Both the position numbers and the translations under genes were made by a program. 64,000 nucleotides of DNA. It comes from an uncultured Flavobacteriaceae bacterium. Its GTDB lineage: Bacteria; Bacteroidota; Bacteroidia; Flavobacteriales; Flavobacteriaceae. The first letter of the stretch is position 1, and every line of letters starts with the position of its first letter. Shown piece by piece: positions 33,110 through 42,720 of the stretch. The stretch lies in the NCBI GenBank assembly GCA_937773465.1, contig CALJVK010000004.1, forward strand, positions 1-64,000, given 5' to 3'. The notes beneath the pieces are model-generated. The model saw only the letters and a list, made by a program, of their open reading frames with translations. It was not told the origin of the DNA and ran no database searches.

Positions 33110-33679
33110 ATGACAAAAGAAGAACAATTAAGCATAATTAATGATGCTATAAAGAAGACTAAATTCAATTTAAAACCTCTTGGATATAACTTTATTTTCT
33201 GGGGTGTTTTAATAAATCTTATGACCTTCTTTCACTTTTTTTTCCCTCAGATAGTACAATTCACTTATTATTCATCTACAATTTATTGGATTTTAATTCC
33301 TTTACTTGGAATGGTTTATACTACCTATTATAATATTAAAACAGGAAATATAATTGGATATGAAACTCAACTTGGAAGAGTTATTAGAATTATTTGGGGT
33401 GTATTTGGATTTTCTTGGCTGGCTATTATTGCTATTTCTTTAATTTCAGATCTTAATCCAGTTCCAGATATTTTATTCCTTTTAGGGATTACCCTAATGA
33501 CATCAGGAATAATTATAAAATTCAATAAAATAACATTTGGAGGGATTGCATTAATCATCTTTGTTGTTTACACCTCTTTTCAGCCAGGATTAAACCTTCT
33601 TATAATTAATGCAGTTGGAATTACTTTTGGAATGTTAATTCCAGGTTTAGCTCTTTATTTTCAAAAGGAAAATGAATAA
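33110..33679 (+). CDS. Polytopic membrane protein of unknown function
   Basis: 189 residues, about five membrane helices after a short charged N-terminus (MTKEEQLSIINDAIKKTKFN). No motif recognised. It overlaps the next gene, a winged-helix regulator, by 8 bases, which suggests a regulator plus cognate membrane protein pair. Confidence 0.75.
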   Translation: MTKEEQLSIINDAIKKTKFNLKPLGYNFIFWGVLINLMTFFHFFFPQIVQFTYYSSTIYWILIPLLGMVYTTYYNIKTGNIIGYETQLGRVIRIIWGVFGFSWLAIIAISLISDLNPVPDILFLLGITLMTSGIIIKFNKITFGGIALIIFVVYTSFQPGLNLLIINAVGITFGMLIPGLALYFQKENE

Positions 33680-33950
33680 AGACATCGAAAAATTATTGTT
33701 TAACCCTATAAGACTCAAAACTATTTCGTTTTTGATGACAGTAGAGACTTGTAATTTTAAAGTATTACTAGAAATTACTGATTCAACAAAAGGTAACTTA
33801 AGTACTCAGTTAAAGAAATTAAATGAAGCAGGACTGATAAAAATCGATAAATATTTTCAAAAGAGTTATCCAACAACAGACTACTCAATAACAAAAAAAG
33901 GACAAAAATCATTTGAAGAATTTTTCAATCAATTACATTCGTATAAATAA
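33672..33950 (+). CDS. Winged-helix transcriptional regulator
   Basis: 92 residues. A compact winged-helix protein of the ArsR/MarR-like type with MTVETCNFKVLLEITDST as the first helices, KGNLSTQLKKLNEAGLIKID as the recognition helix, and a wing ending TDYSITKKGQKSF. Overlaps the membrane protein gene by 8 bases and lies just before the ABC efflux operon, which it may control. Confidence 0.85.
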   Translation: MNKDIEKLLFNPIRLKTISFLMTVETCNFKVLLEITDSTKGNLSTQLKKLNEAGLIKIDKYFQKSYPTTDYSITKKGQKSFEEFFNQLHSYK

Positions 33951-34012
33951 TTTATAAATAGATTAAACCTTAGGCATATTTATTGATCTAAATAAAATGA
34001 CAACTAACAATT

Positions 34013-34705
34013 ATGATTAAAATAAACGACTTACATAAGTCCTATAAAATGGGCTCCAATTCTCTCCATGTTTTAAAAGGAATAAATTTTAATGTTGAAG
34101 AAGGTGAGTTAGTTGCAATTATGGGGTCTTCAGGTTCTGGAAAATCAACACTTTTAAATATTTTGGGAATGTTAGATCTTTTAGACAAAGGATCATATGA
34201 TTTAGATGGAGTTCCTATTAAGGACTTAGATGAAACTAAAGCTGCTAATTATAGAAACAAGTTTTTAGGTTTTGTATTTCAATCTTTTAATTTAATTAAT
34301 TACAAAACAGCACTTGAAAACGTTACCCTTCCGTTATATTATCAAGGGGTTAAAAGAAAAGAAAGAGATGCTGAGGCTTTAAAATATTTAGATGATGTTG
34401 GATTAAAAGAATGGGCAACCCACTTGCCTAGTGAACTGTCTGGAGGTCAAAAGCAAAGAGTAGCTATTGCTAGGGCTCTTGTTTCTAAGCCAAAGGTACT
34501 TCTAGCCGATGAGCCTACTGGGGCGTTAGACTCTAAAACTTCAAAAGAAGTAATGGCTTTAATTCAGGATATAAATAAGAGTGGTAAAACAATTTTAATT
34601 GTAACTCACGAAGAAGATATTGCTAAAATGTGTTCTAGAATTGTAAGATTAAAAGATGGAGTAATTGTAGAAGACAAAAAAAATAAAATGATAAAAGCTA
34701 TTTAA
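34013..34705 (+). CDS. ABC transporter ATP-binding protein (MacB/LolD type)
   Basis: 230 residues. ATPase of a MacB-like exporter: Walker A GSSGSGKSTLLN (about 39), Q-loop FVFQSFNL, signature LSGGQKQRVAIARAL, Walker B VLLADEPTGALDS, H-switch VTHEE. The sequence closely follows the LolD/MacB subfamily. Its stop abuts the first permease gene, and two permeases, an adaptor and a TolC follow, so this forms a full tripartite exporter. Confidence 0.95.
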   Translation: MIKINDLHKSYKMGSNSLHVLKGINFNVEEGELVAIMGSSGSGKSTLLNILGMLDLLDKGSYDLDGVPIKDLDETKAANYRNKFLGFVFQSFNLINYKTALENVTLPLYYQGVKRKERDAEALKYLDDVGLKEWATHLPSELSGGQKQRVAIARALVSKPKVLLADEPTGALDSKTSKEVMALIQDINKSGKTILIVTHEEDIAKMCSRIVRLKDGVIVEDKKNKMIKAI

Positions 34706-35938
34706 ATGTTTAGTAGAGACCGCTGGTTAGAAATATTTGAAACAATTAGAAAGAATAAGCTTAGAACTTTTCTTTCTGGTTTCACTGTAGCCTTAGGTAT
34801 CCTGATTTTTGTAGTATTATTTGGTTTTGGAAATGGCCTTAAAAATACGTTCGATAAATTTTTTAAGGACGACGCTTTAAACACTATGTGGGTTAGACCA
34901 AGCAGAACTTCTAAACCATATATGGGTTATGAAGCTAACAGACGAATAGAATTAGATAACGCTGATCTTGAAGATATATCTAAAAGGTTTGAATTTTATA
35001 TACAAGGAATAACTCCTAGAATTTCATTTAGCGGAACAGTAGGATATAAATTAGAATCTAATAATTATCCCATAAGAGGAGTTGGCCCATCTCATCAAAA
35101 TAACGAGATGACTATAATGATGAAAGGAAGATTTCTCAATGGTTTAGATATAGATAATAAAGAAAGAAATATTGTAATAGGAAGACTAGTTGAACAGGAT
35201 CTGTTTAAAGACGAAGATGGTATTGGTAAATTCATTTCAGGAGGAGGTAGATCTTGGAAAGTAGTTGGTGTCTTTCAAGACGATGGAGGAGACAATGAAG
35301 AAAGAATAATTTATGCTCCTTATACAACAATTCAAATGATACAAAAAGGCACTGACGATATTGGCCAAATGATAATATCATATAAACCTGAAATTGGCTA
35401 TGTTGGAGCTGTTGCTTTTGAAAAACAATTAAAAAAATATTTAAAACAAAAGAAGTTTATTGATCCAACTGATCCAAGAGGTCTCTTTATTAGAAGCGCA
35501 GCCTCTGATCTTAAAGAAAACGATCAATTTACATCCGTTTTACAATATATAATCTCATTTGTGGGTATCGGAACCCTTTTAGCCGGAATTATTGGAATTT
35601 CAAATATTATGGTTTTTGTTGTTAAGGAAAGAACTAAAGAACTTGGGATTAGAAAAGCAATTGGAGCTACTCCAAAATCAATCATAGGAATGATACTACA
35701 TGAGGCTATCTTTATCACTACCATCTCTGGATATTTTGGATTATTTGTAGGGATTGCTTTTTTAAACTTTGTAGGGGATAAATTAGAAGAAGATTATTTT
35801 ATTACTGATCCTTATGTAGATTTTTCAACAGGATTATCCGCTACTATAATATTAATAGCCTTTGGAGCTTTTGCAGGCTATTTACCTGCCAAACGCGCAG
35901 CTAGTATAAAACCCATAGAAGCTTTAAGAGACGATTGA
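34706..35938 (+). CDS. MacB-like ABC transporter permease 1
   Basis: 410 residues with MacB topology: an N-terminal membrane helix (about 21-45), a large periplasmic MacB_PCD domain (about 50-270) and three C-terminal FtsX helices (about 278-400). Family motifs are TKELGIRKAIGATPKSIIGM and the terminal AKRAASIKPIEALRDD. The gene starts immediately after the ATPase stop and is followed one base later by a second permease. Confidence 0.94.
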   Translation: MFSRDRWLEIFETIRKNKLRTFLSGFTVALGILIFVVLFGFGNGLKNTFDKFFKDDALNTMWVRPSRTSKPYMGYEANRRIELDNADLEDISKRFEFYIQGITPRISFSGTVGYKLESNNYPIRGVGPSHQNNEMTIMMKGRFLNGLDIDNKERNIVIGRLVEQDLFKDEDGIGKFISGGGRSWKVVGVFQDDGGDNEERIIYAPYTTIQMIQKGTDDIGQMIISYKPEIGYVGAVAFEKQLKKYLKQKKFIDPTDPRGLFIRSAASDLKENDQFTSVLQYIISFVGIGTLLAGIIGISNIMVFVVKERTKELGIRKAIGATPKSIIGMILHEAIFITTISGYFGLFVGIAFLNFVGDKLEEDYFITDPYVDFSTGLSATIILIAFGAFAGYLPAKRAASIKPIEALRDD

Positions 35939-35939
35939 T

Positions 35940-37205
35940 ATGAAAAGATTATTTGACAAAGACACATGGCAAGAAATTTTTGGTTCAATCCAAAAAAATA
36001 AGATTAGAACTATAATCACTATGATTGGAGTTTTGTGGGGGATCTTTATATATATTGCACTTTCAGGATCTTCTAAAGGTCTTGATAATGGTTTTGAAAG
36101 GCAGTTTCAATCAATAGCTTCAAATAGTATTTTTGTTTGGGCTCAGTCTACAAGCCTTCCTTATGCAGGCTACAAATCTGAAAGAAATATTACTTTAAAA
36201 ATACAAGATGCAGACGTTTTAAAAAAACAAGTTAAGAACATCAAATTTATAGCTCCAAGAATTGTAGCTGGTATTTTTGGTTCAGCGGGTGGTAATATTG
36301 TAAGGGGAACAAAAACCGGTACTTATTCTGTTTATGGGGAATATCCAGAGTATATAAAAATAGCTACTTCCAAAATTTACGACGGAGGAAGATTTATTAA
36401 CCACTCGGATATCAAAAATCAAAGAAAAGTTTGTGTTATTGGAGAAAGAACTCAGTTAGAACTTTTTGAAGATGATGAAGATCCTATTGGAAAATATGTA
36501 AGTATTAATAAAATTAATTTTAAAGTTGTTGGGGTTCATAAATTTGTTCAAGGTGGCGGTTTTGGTGATGATGGAGATATTTACATACCATTTACGACTT
36601 TTAAAAAAATATTTAATACTGGAGATGATGTTGGGTTTTTTATGATCGCTGCAGATGAAAATGCTGATGGAGTTAAAGTTGAAAAAGACATTAAGGCAAC
36701 ATTAAAACAAATTCATAAAATTGATCCTAATGATGAAAGAGCTATTGGAGGATTTAACTTAGGAGAGATTTTTAGAAAAACGATGAACTTTGCTAATGGT
36801 CTAACATTTTTATCATTAGTAGTTGGAATAGCTACTATTTTAGCTGGAATTATAGGTATTGGAAATATATTACTTATTTCAGTAAAAGAAAGAACTAAAG
36901 AAATTGGAATTAGAAGAGCTTTGGGAGCAACACCTGCTGAAGTAAGATCTCAAATCATTTTAGAATCTGTGTTTTTAACAATACTCGCTGGTGTGATTGG
37001 AATCATTTTAGGAGCATTAGTTCTATATGGAATCAATGCAGCAACAATGGATCAAACAGATTTTCCATATACTAATCCTACTGTTCCAATTCCGTATGTT
37101 CTTGGGGCTTTAGGATTAATGATATTACTAGGAACACTAATAGGGATTATACCAGCTCAAAGAGCTGTTAGTATTAAACCAATAGACGCATTAAGAGAAG
37201 AATAA
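35940..37205 (+). CDS. MacB-like ABC transporter permease 2
   Basis: 421 residues, same architecture as permease 1 (N-terminal helix, periplasmic domain, three FtsX helices), with TKEIGIRRALGATPAEVRSQ and the terminus AQRAVSIKPIDALREE. The two permeases probably form a heterodimer around the ATPase dimer, unlike canonical homodimeric MacB. Transported substrate unknown. Confidence 0.94.
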   Translation: MKRLFDKDTWQEIFGSIQKNKIRTIITMIGVLWGIFIYIALSGSSKGLDNGFERQFQSIASNSIFVWAQSTSLPYAGYKSERNITLKIQDADVLKKQVKNIKFIAPRIVAGIFGSAGGNIVRGTKTGTYSVYGEYPEYIKIATSKIYDGGRFINHSDIKNQRKVCVIGERTQLELFEDDEDPIGKYVSINKINFKVVGVHKFVQGGGFGDDGDIYIPFTTFKKIFNTGDDVGFFMIAADENADGVKVEKDIKATLKQIHKIDPNDERAIGGFNLGEIFRKTMNFANGLTFLSLVVGIATILAGIIGIGNILLISVKERTKEIGIRRALGATPAEVRSQIILESVFLTILAGVIGIILGALVLYGINAATMDQTDFPYTNPTVPIPYVLGALGLMILLGTLIGIIPAQRAVSIKPIDALREE

Positions 37206-37229
37206 TAGAATAACAATTAATTATATAAC

Positions 37230-38357
37230 ATGAAATATTTAAAATACATAGGAATTGCTGCCCTAATTGGGGGAGTTTTATTTGCAACTGCTTTTTTTAT
37301 TAAATCAAACAGTACATCATCAATAGTCTATGAAACGCAGACTTTAATTACTGCTACTATTGAAGATAAAATTGTTGCAACTGGAAAAGTTTTACCTGAA
37401 GATGAGGTAAACGTTGTTCCTCAAATAGCGGGAATTATTCAAGAAATTTTAGTTGAGGAGGGTGACGAAGTATCAGCTGGAGATTTAATAGCTAGAATAA
37501 AAGTAGTTCCAAACGAGCAGACTCTTAATAGTGCTGAAGGTAGAGTGAAGAGTGCGCAAATTGTTTTAAAGAATTCTAAAATTGAGTTTGAAAGAAACAA
37601 AGCCCTTTTTTCAAAAGAAATTATTTCTGAGCAAGATTTTAATTCAGTAACACTTAGATACAATCAAGACATGCAAAACTTGTCGAACGCAAAAAGTGAT
37701 TTACAAATAATTAAATTAGGATCTTCTGGAGGTTCAACAATTACAAATACAAATGTGAGAGCTACAGTTTCTGGAACAATTTTAGAAATTCCTGTAAAAG
37801 AGGGAGATCAAGTAATTCAGGCTAATACCTTCAATGCGGGTACTACAATAGCTACAATAGCTGATTTAGATAAAATGATTTTTGAAGGTCAAGTTGATGA
37901 GGGTGAAGTTGGAAAACTTTCAGTTGATATGCCATTAGTAATAACTTTAGGAGCGATTGAGGGTAAGCAATATAAAGCTAAGCTAAGATTGATTTCTCCA
38001 AAAGGAACAGAGGTTGGAGGAGCTATACAATTTAAAATTGAAGGAGAAGTTTACTTAGATGATGAGTATGTAATAAGAGCTGGCTACAGTGCAAATGCAT
38101 CTATAGTTTCAGAACGAAAAGTAAATGTAATTGCAATTAGTGAAGCCTTATTGCAATACGATTCAAAAACTAAAAAACCATATGTTGAAATCGAAACTTC
38201 TAATCAAAAATTTAAAAGACAAGACGTTAAGCTTGGTATTTCGGATGGAGTAAATGCAGAACTGATATCTGGTGTTTCAAAAACTGATAAAATTAAGGTT
38301 TGGAACAAAACTGAGCCAGATAAAAGAGGAGAGGAAGAAGATAATGGATGGAATTAG
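37230..38357 (+). CDS. MacA/HlyD-type periplasmic adaptor
   Basis: 375 residues. Membrane anchor (about 6-25), then lipoyl/barrel-sandwich halves (IVATGKVLPEDEVNVVPQIA at about 50; VRATVSGTILEIPVKEGDQV at about 175) flanking a helical hairpin (about 90-160), followed by a beta-barrel. It bridges the MacB-type permeases and the TolC-like outer-membrane channel encoded next. Confidence 0.92.
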   Translation: MKYLKYIGIAALIGGVLFATAFFIKSNSTSSIVYETQTLITATIEDKIVATGKVLPEDEVNVVPQIAGIIQEILVEEGDEVSAGDLIARIKVVPNEQTLNSAEGRVKSAQIVLKNSKIEFERNKALFSKEIISEQDFNSVTLRYNQDMQNLSNAKSDLQIIKLGSSGGSTITNTNVRATVSGTILEIPVKEGDQVIQANTFNAGTTIATIADLDKMIFEGQVDEGEVGKLSVDMPLVITLGAIEGKQYKAKLRLISPKGTEVGGAIQFKIEGEVYLDDEYVIRAGYSANASIVSERKVNVIAISEALLQYDSKTKKPYVEIETSNQKFKRQDVKLGISDGVNAELISGVSKTDKIKVWNKTEPDKRGEEEDNGWN

Positions 38358-38379
38358 ACAATTAAAATCTAAAATAATT

Positions 38380-39798
38380 ATGAAAAAATTTGTAATAATA
38401 TTTTTGGCTGTATTATGTTCTGGGAATCAATATTCACAAGAGCCTTGGACTTTAGAAGCTTGCGTGAATAGAGCATTAGAGATGAATATTTCGATCAAAC
38501 AATCTCAGTTAGAATATGCAGGTTCAGAAATAGATAGAAAAGGAGCAATCGGAAACTTCCTTCCAAATATTAATATTGGAAGTAGCCACTCTTGGAATGT
38601 GGGGTTAAATCAAAATATTACAACAGGTCTTTTAGAAAATTTTACTACTCAATTTTCTTCAATGAATCTAAATCTAAATGTCAATTTATATAATGGATTG
38701 CAAAACGTAAAAAGATTACACAGAGCAAATTTAGCTATTTTGGCAAGTCAGTACCAATTAGAGGATATGACAGAGAACGTTGCTCTAAGAGTAGCTAACT
38801 CATATTTGCAAATTCTGTTTAGTAAAGAATCTTTAGCTGTTCAAAATCTTCAACTAGAAATAACCAAAAAAGAGTTGACAAGAGTAAAAGAATTAGTGGA
38901 TGGTGGAGTTGTTCCAAAAGGCGATGTTTATGAAATTGAAGCAAATTTAGCATCTCAAGAAAAAAATGTTGTTGATGCTCAAAATGCATATTTTCTTTCA
39001 AAGATTGCTCTTGCTCAGCTTATATTAATTGATGATTATGAAAATTTTGAAATTGCTAACGAGTCTTATGATATTCCTATTGCAAATGTTTTAGAGAAAA
39101 CTCCAACAGAAATATTTAATTATGCAGTTGGAAATAAAAAAGATATAAAGATTAGTGAAACTAATGTTGAGATCGCAAAAAAGGATTTAGAGCTTTCTAA
39201 GTCGTTATTACAACCCAGACTATCCGCATTTTATTCTTACAGTACAAGAATTGGTTATAGTGACAGAATAGTTCCGACTGGTGAATTTGGATCAAATACT
39301 ATTGGAGTTGTGGAGAGTACAAACGAAAAAGTCATAGCACCTTTTCCAATTTATAAAAGTGAAAAGCCATTGTCTTTTTCTGAACAATTTGACTTGAATG
39401 CTGGACAAAATTTTGGACTTAGTCTTTCTATTCCAATTTTAAATAATCTATCTAATAGAACTAATGTAGATAGAACTAAAGTAAATATTTTAAGAAGTAT
39501 TAATTCCTTAGAGCAGAAAAAATTAGATTTAGAAAACACAGTAAATCAATCTTATAATGATGCTAAAGGCGCTTATAAAGCTTATGTGGCTTCTCAGAAA
39601 TTAGTTAAAGCTAGAAATTCAGCTTTTGAATATGCTCAAAGCAAATTTGAAGTTGGAGCTATGAATTCTTTTGATTTCACTCAGGCAAAACAACGTTTTG
39701 AATTAGCGCAATCTGAATTGATTAGAACAAAATATGATTATATTTTTAAGCTTAAAGTATTAGAATTTTATTTTGGAGTTCCAATATCGGTAAATTAA
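38380..39798 (+). CDS. TolC family outer-membrane efflux protein
   Basis: 472 residues from the ATG at 38380. I chose this start because it gives a clean signal peptide (MKKFVIIFLAVLCSGNQYSQ); upstream in-frame starts would overlap the adaptor gene. Two TolC/OEP repeats with coiled-coil helices (about 170-245 and 370-470) and the N-terminal WTLEACVNRALEMNISIKQS. It forms the outer-membrane exit duct of the tripartite exporter. Confidence 0.92.
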   Translation: MKKFVIIFLAVLCSGNQYSQEPWTLEACVNRALEMNISIKQSQLEYAGSEIDRKGAIGNFLPNINIGSSHSWNVGLNQNITTGLLENFTTQFSSMNLNLNVNLYNGLQNVKRLHRANLAILASQYQLEDMTENVALRVANSYLQILFSKESLAVQNLQLEITKKELTRVKELVDGGVVPKGDVYEIEANLASQEKNVVDAQNAYFLSKIALAQLILIDDYENFEIANESYDIPIANVLEKTPTEIFNYAVGNKKDIKISETNVEIAKKDLELSKSLLQPRLSAFYSYSTRIGYSDRIVPTGEFGSNTIGVVESTNEKVIAPFPIYKSEKPLSFSEQFDLNAGQNFGLSLSIPILNNLSNRTNVDRTKVNILRSINSLEQKKLDLENTVNQSYNDAKGAYKAYVASQKLVKARNSAFEYAQSKFEVGAMNSFDFTQAKQRFELAQSELIRTKYDYIFKLKVLEFYFGVPISVN

Positions 39799-40476
39799 AT
39801 GTCATATATTTTAAATATAGAATCCTCTTCTACTAATTGTTCTATTTCTTTAACAAAAGATGGTAAGTTACTTTCGTTAAAGGAGAAAAATGATGAAAAA
39901 TATTCTCACTCAACTAAACTTCATTCTTATATCAATGAAGTTCTTAGCGACTCACAAATTAAGATCAAAGAATTGTCAGCCATAGCAGTTAGCAAAGGTC
40001 CTGGATCTTACACAGGATTAAGAATTGGAGTAGCCGCTGCTAAAGGGTTATGTTTTTCACTAGACATTCCATTAATATCAGTATCTACTCTTCTTATTTT
40101 ATCTAAACAAATTAAAATTAGTTCAGGTTTAATATTACCAGTTTTAGATGCAAGAAGAAACGAGGTTTATTCAGCTATATATGATACTAATTATAATTTA
40201 GTTAGAGAAGAAGCTCCTGAAATTATTGATCAAAATTCATTTGAGAATTATTCAAAAGACAATGAAATATATTTTATTGGAAGTGGCCAAAAAAAATGTA
40301 ATGAGTTAATTAAATCTAATGATAATTTGATTTTTTATAATAAAGAAACCTTCCCTTCTTCTAATGAAATGGTTGATATCTCTTATCAAAAGTATTTAAA
40401 TTCTGATTTTGAAGATCTTGCTTATTTTGAACCTGCTTATTTAAAGAATTTTATTTTAGATAGCGTTAGCCGTTAA
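39799..40476 (+). CDS. tsaB: tRNA threonylcarbamoyladenosine biosynthesis protein TsaB
   Basis: 225 residues, ASKHA-fold partner of TsaD in making the t6A modification of ANN-decoding tRNAs. Conserved segments: ILNIESSSTNCSISL at the start, VSKGPGSYTGLRIGVAAAKG (about 64-83) and VLDARRNEVYSAIYD. It directly follows the tolC stop and converges with nfu, overlapping it by 11 bases. Confidence 0.95.
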   Translation: MSYILNIESSSTNCSISLTKDGKLLSLKEKNDEKYSHSTKLHSYINEVLSDSQIKIKELSAIAVSKGPGSYTGLRIGVAAAKGLCFSLDIPLISVSTLLILSKQIKISSGLILPVLDARRNEVYSAIYDTNYNLVREEAPEIIDQNSFENYSKDNEIYFIGSGQKKCNELIKSNDNLIFYNKETFPSSNEMVDISYQKYLNSDFEDLAYFEPAYLKNFILDSVSR

Positions 40477-41347
40477 CTGCGTTAACTTCAGAAATTTTTC
40501 CTGGCAACATATCTTTTAACATATTCTCAATACCGCTTTTTAAAGTAATAGTTGACGAGGGACATCCGCTACACGCACCTTGAAGAATGACATTTACTTT
40601 TTGAGTAGTTGCATCGTAAGATTCAAACATAATATTGCCTCCGTCAGATGCTACTGCAGGCTTAATGTTTTCATCTATAATTTTAATAATTTCTTTTGAA
40701 ATATCATCAAATTCAACATTTGATTTTGTTTTGATTTGACTTTTAATTCTATCTTCAAAAACAATTGTATTATTATCTTGGATAAATGATCGAATAAATT
40801 CTCTAACATCCATCACGTTTTTATCCCAATTGTTTCCTTGTTTTTGAATCAGTGAAACAAAATTAAAATCAAAGAACACTTCTTTAATAAATTCAAATCC
40901 AAATAATGATTTAGCTAATGGAGAGTCTTTAGTTTCATCTATTGATTTAAATTCATATACATCATCAACAATCTTTTTATTCACAACAAATTTCATTGCA
41001 TTTGGATTTGGAGTGCTTTCAGCATAAACAGTAACTGGTGAAACTTTTTTAATTTCATTCTTACTTACCAATCCGCCTTTATTCAAAAATTCTTCTAATT
41101 GTGAGCAAAGTTCTTCTTGAACATCTTCCCATTTTAAAATATTAAGCTTTTCAATATAAACCGAATGCTTATTTAAAATAACCTTTTTTATAAATGGTAA
41201 ATAAAATATTTGCTGAATTAATGGAAATTCATTTGTTTCTTCAATTTTTTCAAATTCAATTCTTTTTTCAGACAAAAAAATATTTGAATAAAACTCAAGC
41301 TCTTCTTCTCTACTTGTTTCTTTAAATTTAATTATATGTTTTTCCAT
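40466..41347 (-). CDS. NifU family iron-sulfur cluster carrier (Nfu)
   Basis: 293 residues. The C-terminal NifU domain carries the cluster-binding CSGC motif (about residues 259-262). A clear Nfu_N domain (STPNPNAMKFVVNKKIV, about 110-195) precedes it, and the first 100 residues look like a diverged second Nfu_N copy (EFPLIQQIFYLPFIKKVILN). Delivers Fe-S clusters to target proteins in the cytoplasm. Its start overlaps the murI 3' end by 20 bases. Confidence 0.92.
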   Translation of the reverse strand: MEKHIIKFKETSREEELEFYSNIFLSEKRIEFEKIEETNEFPLIQQIFYLPFIKKVILNKHSVYIEKLNILKWEDVQEELCSQLEEFLNKGGLVSKNEIKKVSPVTVYAESTPNPNAMKFVVNKKIVDDVYEFKSIDETKDSPLAKSLFGFEFIKEVFFDFNFVSLIQKQGNNWDKNVMDVREFIRSFIQDNNTIVFEDRIKSQIKTKSNVEFDDISKEIIKIIDENIKPAVASDGGNIMFESYDATTQKVNVILQGACSGCPSSTITLKSGIENMLKDMLPGKISEVNAVNG

Positions 41348-42119
41348 TTTGGATAGTTTTTATTTTAAAATTATTGGGTAATATTTTTTTTAATGTCCTG
41401 TCGCTCCCATTACAATAAAAGTCGTAATTAGGATTAATATTGCTTGCAATTATGTTATTATTTGTAATTATTTTTTTAGTCTGTTTGGCAACAGCTTCTC
41501 CACTTTCAAGAACTTTAACATTACTTGGTAAAATTTTTATAATGCTGTCCTTGATTAATGGATAATGTGTACACCCTAAAACTAAATGATCAATATTTGA
41601 CTTTATCATTGGATTCAAAAACTTTAAAAGTAAATCTTCAATTTCTGTGCCATTTAAAATTCCGTTTTCAATCATCTCTACCAATCCATCTCCGTTCTTT
41701 TCAATTATATTGATTTTAGAACAATAATCATTAGAAGTAATATTAAATAAATTACTTGACAGGGTTCCTTTTGTCGCTAAAACACCTATGTTTCCGGTTT
41801 TAGTATTAATGGCTGCTGGTTTTATTGCTGGTTCCACACCTATAAAAGGCAATTTAAAGGCCTCTCTCAATAAAGATATGCTATTTGTAGTAGCTGTATT
41901 ACAAGCTACTACGATTACTTTACAACCTTTATTCGTTAACCATTCGCTGTTTATTAAACTTAATTCTTGAATTTCTTTTTTAGACTTATTTCCGTAAGGA
42001 GAGTTAAGATTATCGGATAAGTATAAAATGTTTTCTTTAGGTAATAGTTTTTGAATTGATTTAAAAACTGTCACTCCACCAATACCTGAATCGAAAATAC
42101 CAATCGGTGAATTATTCAT
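41328..42119 (-). CDS. murI: Glutamate racemase
   Basis: 263 residues. Interconverts L- and D-glutamate for peptidoglycan. The two catalytic cysteines are seen in VVACNTATT (about residue 73) and LVLGCTHYPL (about 181), and the N-terminal GIFDSGIGGVTV motif is intact. Last-but-one gene of a minus-strand run; a terminator hairpin separates it from the upstream skp genes, so it probably has its own promoter. Confidence 0.96.
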   Translation of the reverse strand: MNNSPIGIFDSGIGGVTVFKSIQKLLPKENILYLSDNLNSPYGNKSKKEIQELSLINSEWLTNKGCKVIVVACNTATTNSISLLREAFKLPFIGVEPAIKPAAINTKTGNIGVLATKGTLSSNLFNITSNDYCSKINIIEKNGDGLVEMIENGILNGTEIEDLLLKFLNPMIKSNIDHLVLGCTHYPLIKDSIIKILPSNVKVLESGEAVAKQTKKIITNNNIIASNINPNYDFYCNGSDRTLKKILPNNFKIKTIQNGKTYN

Positions 42120-42131
42120 GATATAAAAATA

Positions 42132-42166
42132 AAAAAAAACTACCTAACATAATTAGGTAGTTTTTA
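42132..42166 (-). terminator. Intrinsic terminator between skp and murI
   Basis: A nine-base-pair stem, ACTACCTAA (42139-42147) with TTAGGTAGT (42153-42161), around a five-base loop. On the minus strand the stem is followed by a run of T (complement of the A run at 42131-42139), so it ends transcripts of the upstream skp/bamA genes. A short T run on the plus side means it could work both ways. Confidence 0.75.
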
Positions 42167-42191
42167 TATGGTAATAAATGATTAAAATTTA

Positions 42192-42698
42192 TTAAAACCC
42201 TAATTCTTTTTTTACGTCTTCAATTAAATCTTTTCCGTCAGATAGTATTAAACTTCCACCTTGAGTTCCGTCAATTACATAATCGTAACCTAGACCTCTA
42301 GCAACTTTTTGTATTGCGGCTCTAGCTTTTTCAATCAAAGGCTTTAGTAAGTCCGCTTGTTTCTTTTGGATATCTTGCGACGCAGTTTGTTGATATTGTT
42401 GAATATTTTGTTCCATTCCAGCTAGCTCTTTTTGACGTGCTTGGTTTGTCACATCAGTTTGATTTTGTGCATCAGCTGAATACGTTTGTAATTTAGTTTG
42501 ATATTCCTTCATAGATGCGTCAATTTCAGTAGCATAGGTTTTTTGAAGTTTTTCAAGTTGTGCTTGAGCTTCTTTTACTTCTGGCATTTCGCTAATAAGT
42601 GATTGACTGTCAATGTGTGCAATTTTACTTTGAGCTGTTACAGAAACTGTAACTAATAATAATAAAAATACTGCTGTTAATTTTTTAAAAGTTTTCAT
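42192..42698 (-). CDS. OmpH/Skp family periplasmic chaperone (copy 1)
   Basis: 168 residues: a signal peptide (to VTVSVTAQ), then the Skp-type start KIAHIDSQSLISEMPEVKEA, a long Gln/Lys-rich coiled coil (about 38-125) and a short C-terminal strand. Binds unfolded outer-membrane proteins in the periplasm. Tandem with a second Skp gene and downstream of bamA, the conserved arrangement in Bacteroidota. Confidence 0.93.
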   Translation of the reverse strand: MKTFKKLTAVFLLLLVTVSVTAQSKIAHIDSQSLISEMPEVKEAQAQLEKLQKTYATEIDASMKEYQTKLQTYSADAQNQTDVTNQARQKELAGMEQNIQQYQQTASQDIQKKQADLLKPLIEKARAAIQKVARGLGYDYVIDGTQGGSLILSDGKDLIEDVKKELGF

Positions 42699-42720
42699 TT
42701 TTTTGAACTTTAATTTAGGG

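Noticed and set aside
38272..38379. Upstream start for the TolC gene at 38272
   Set aside because: It would overlap the adaptor gene by 86 bases and put 36 charged residues before a good signal peptide; the ATG at 38380 is preferred.
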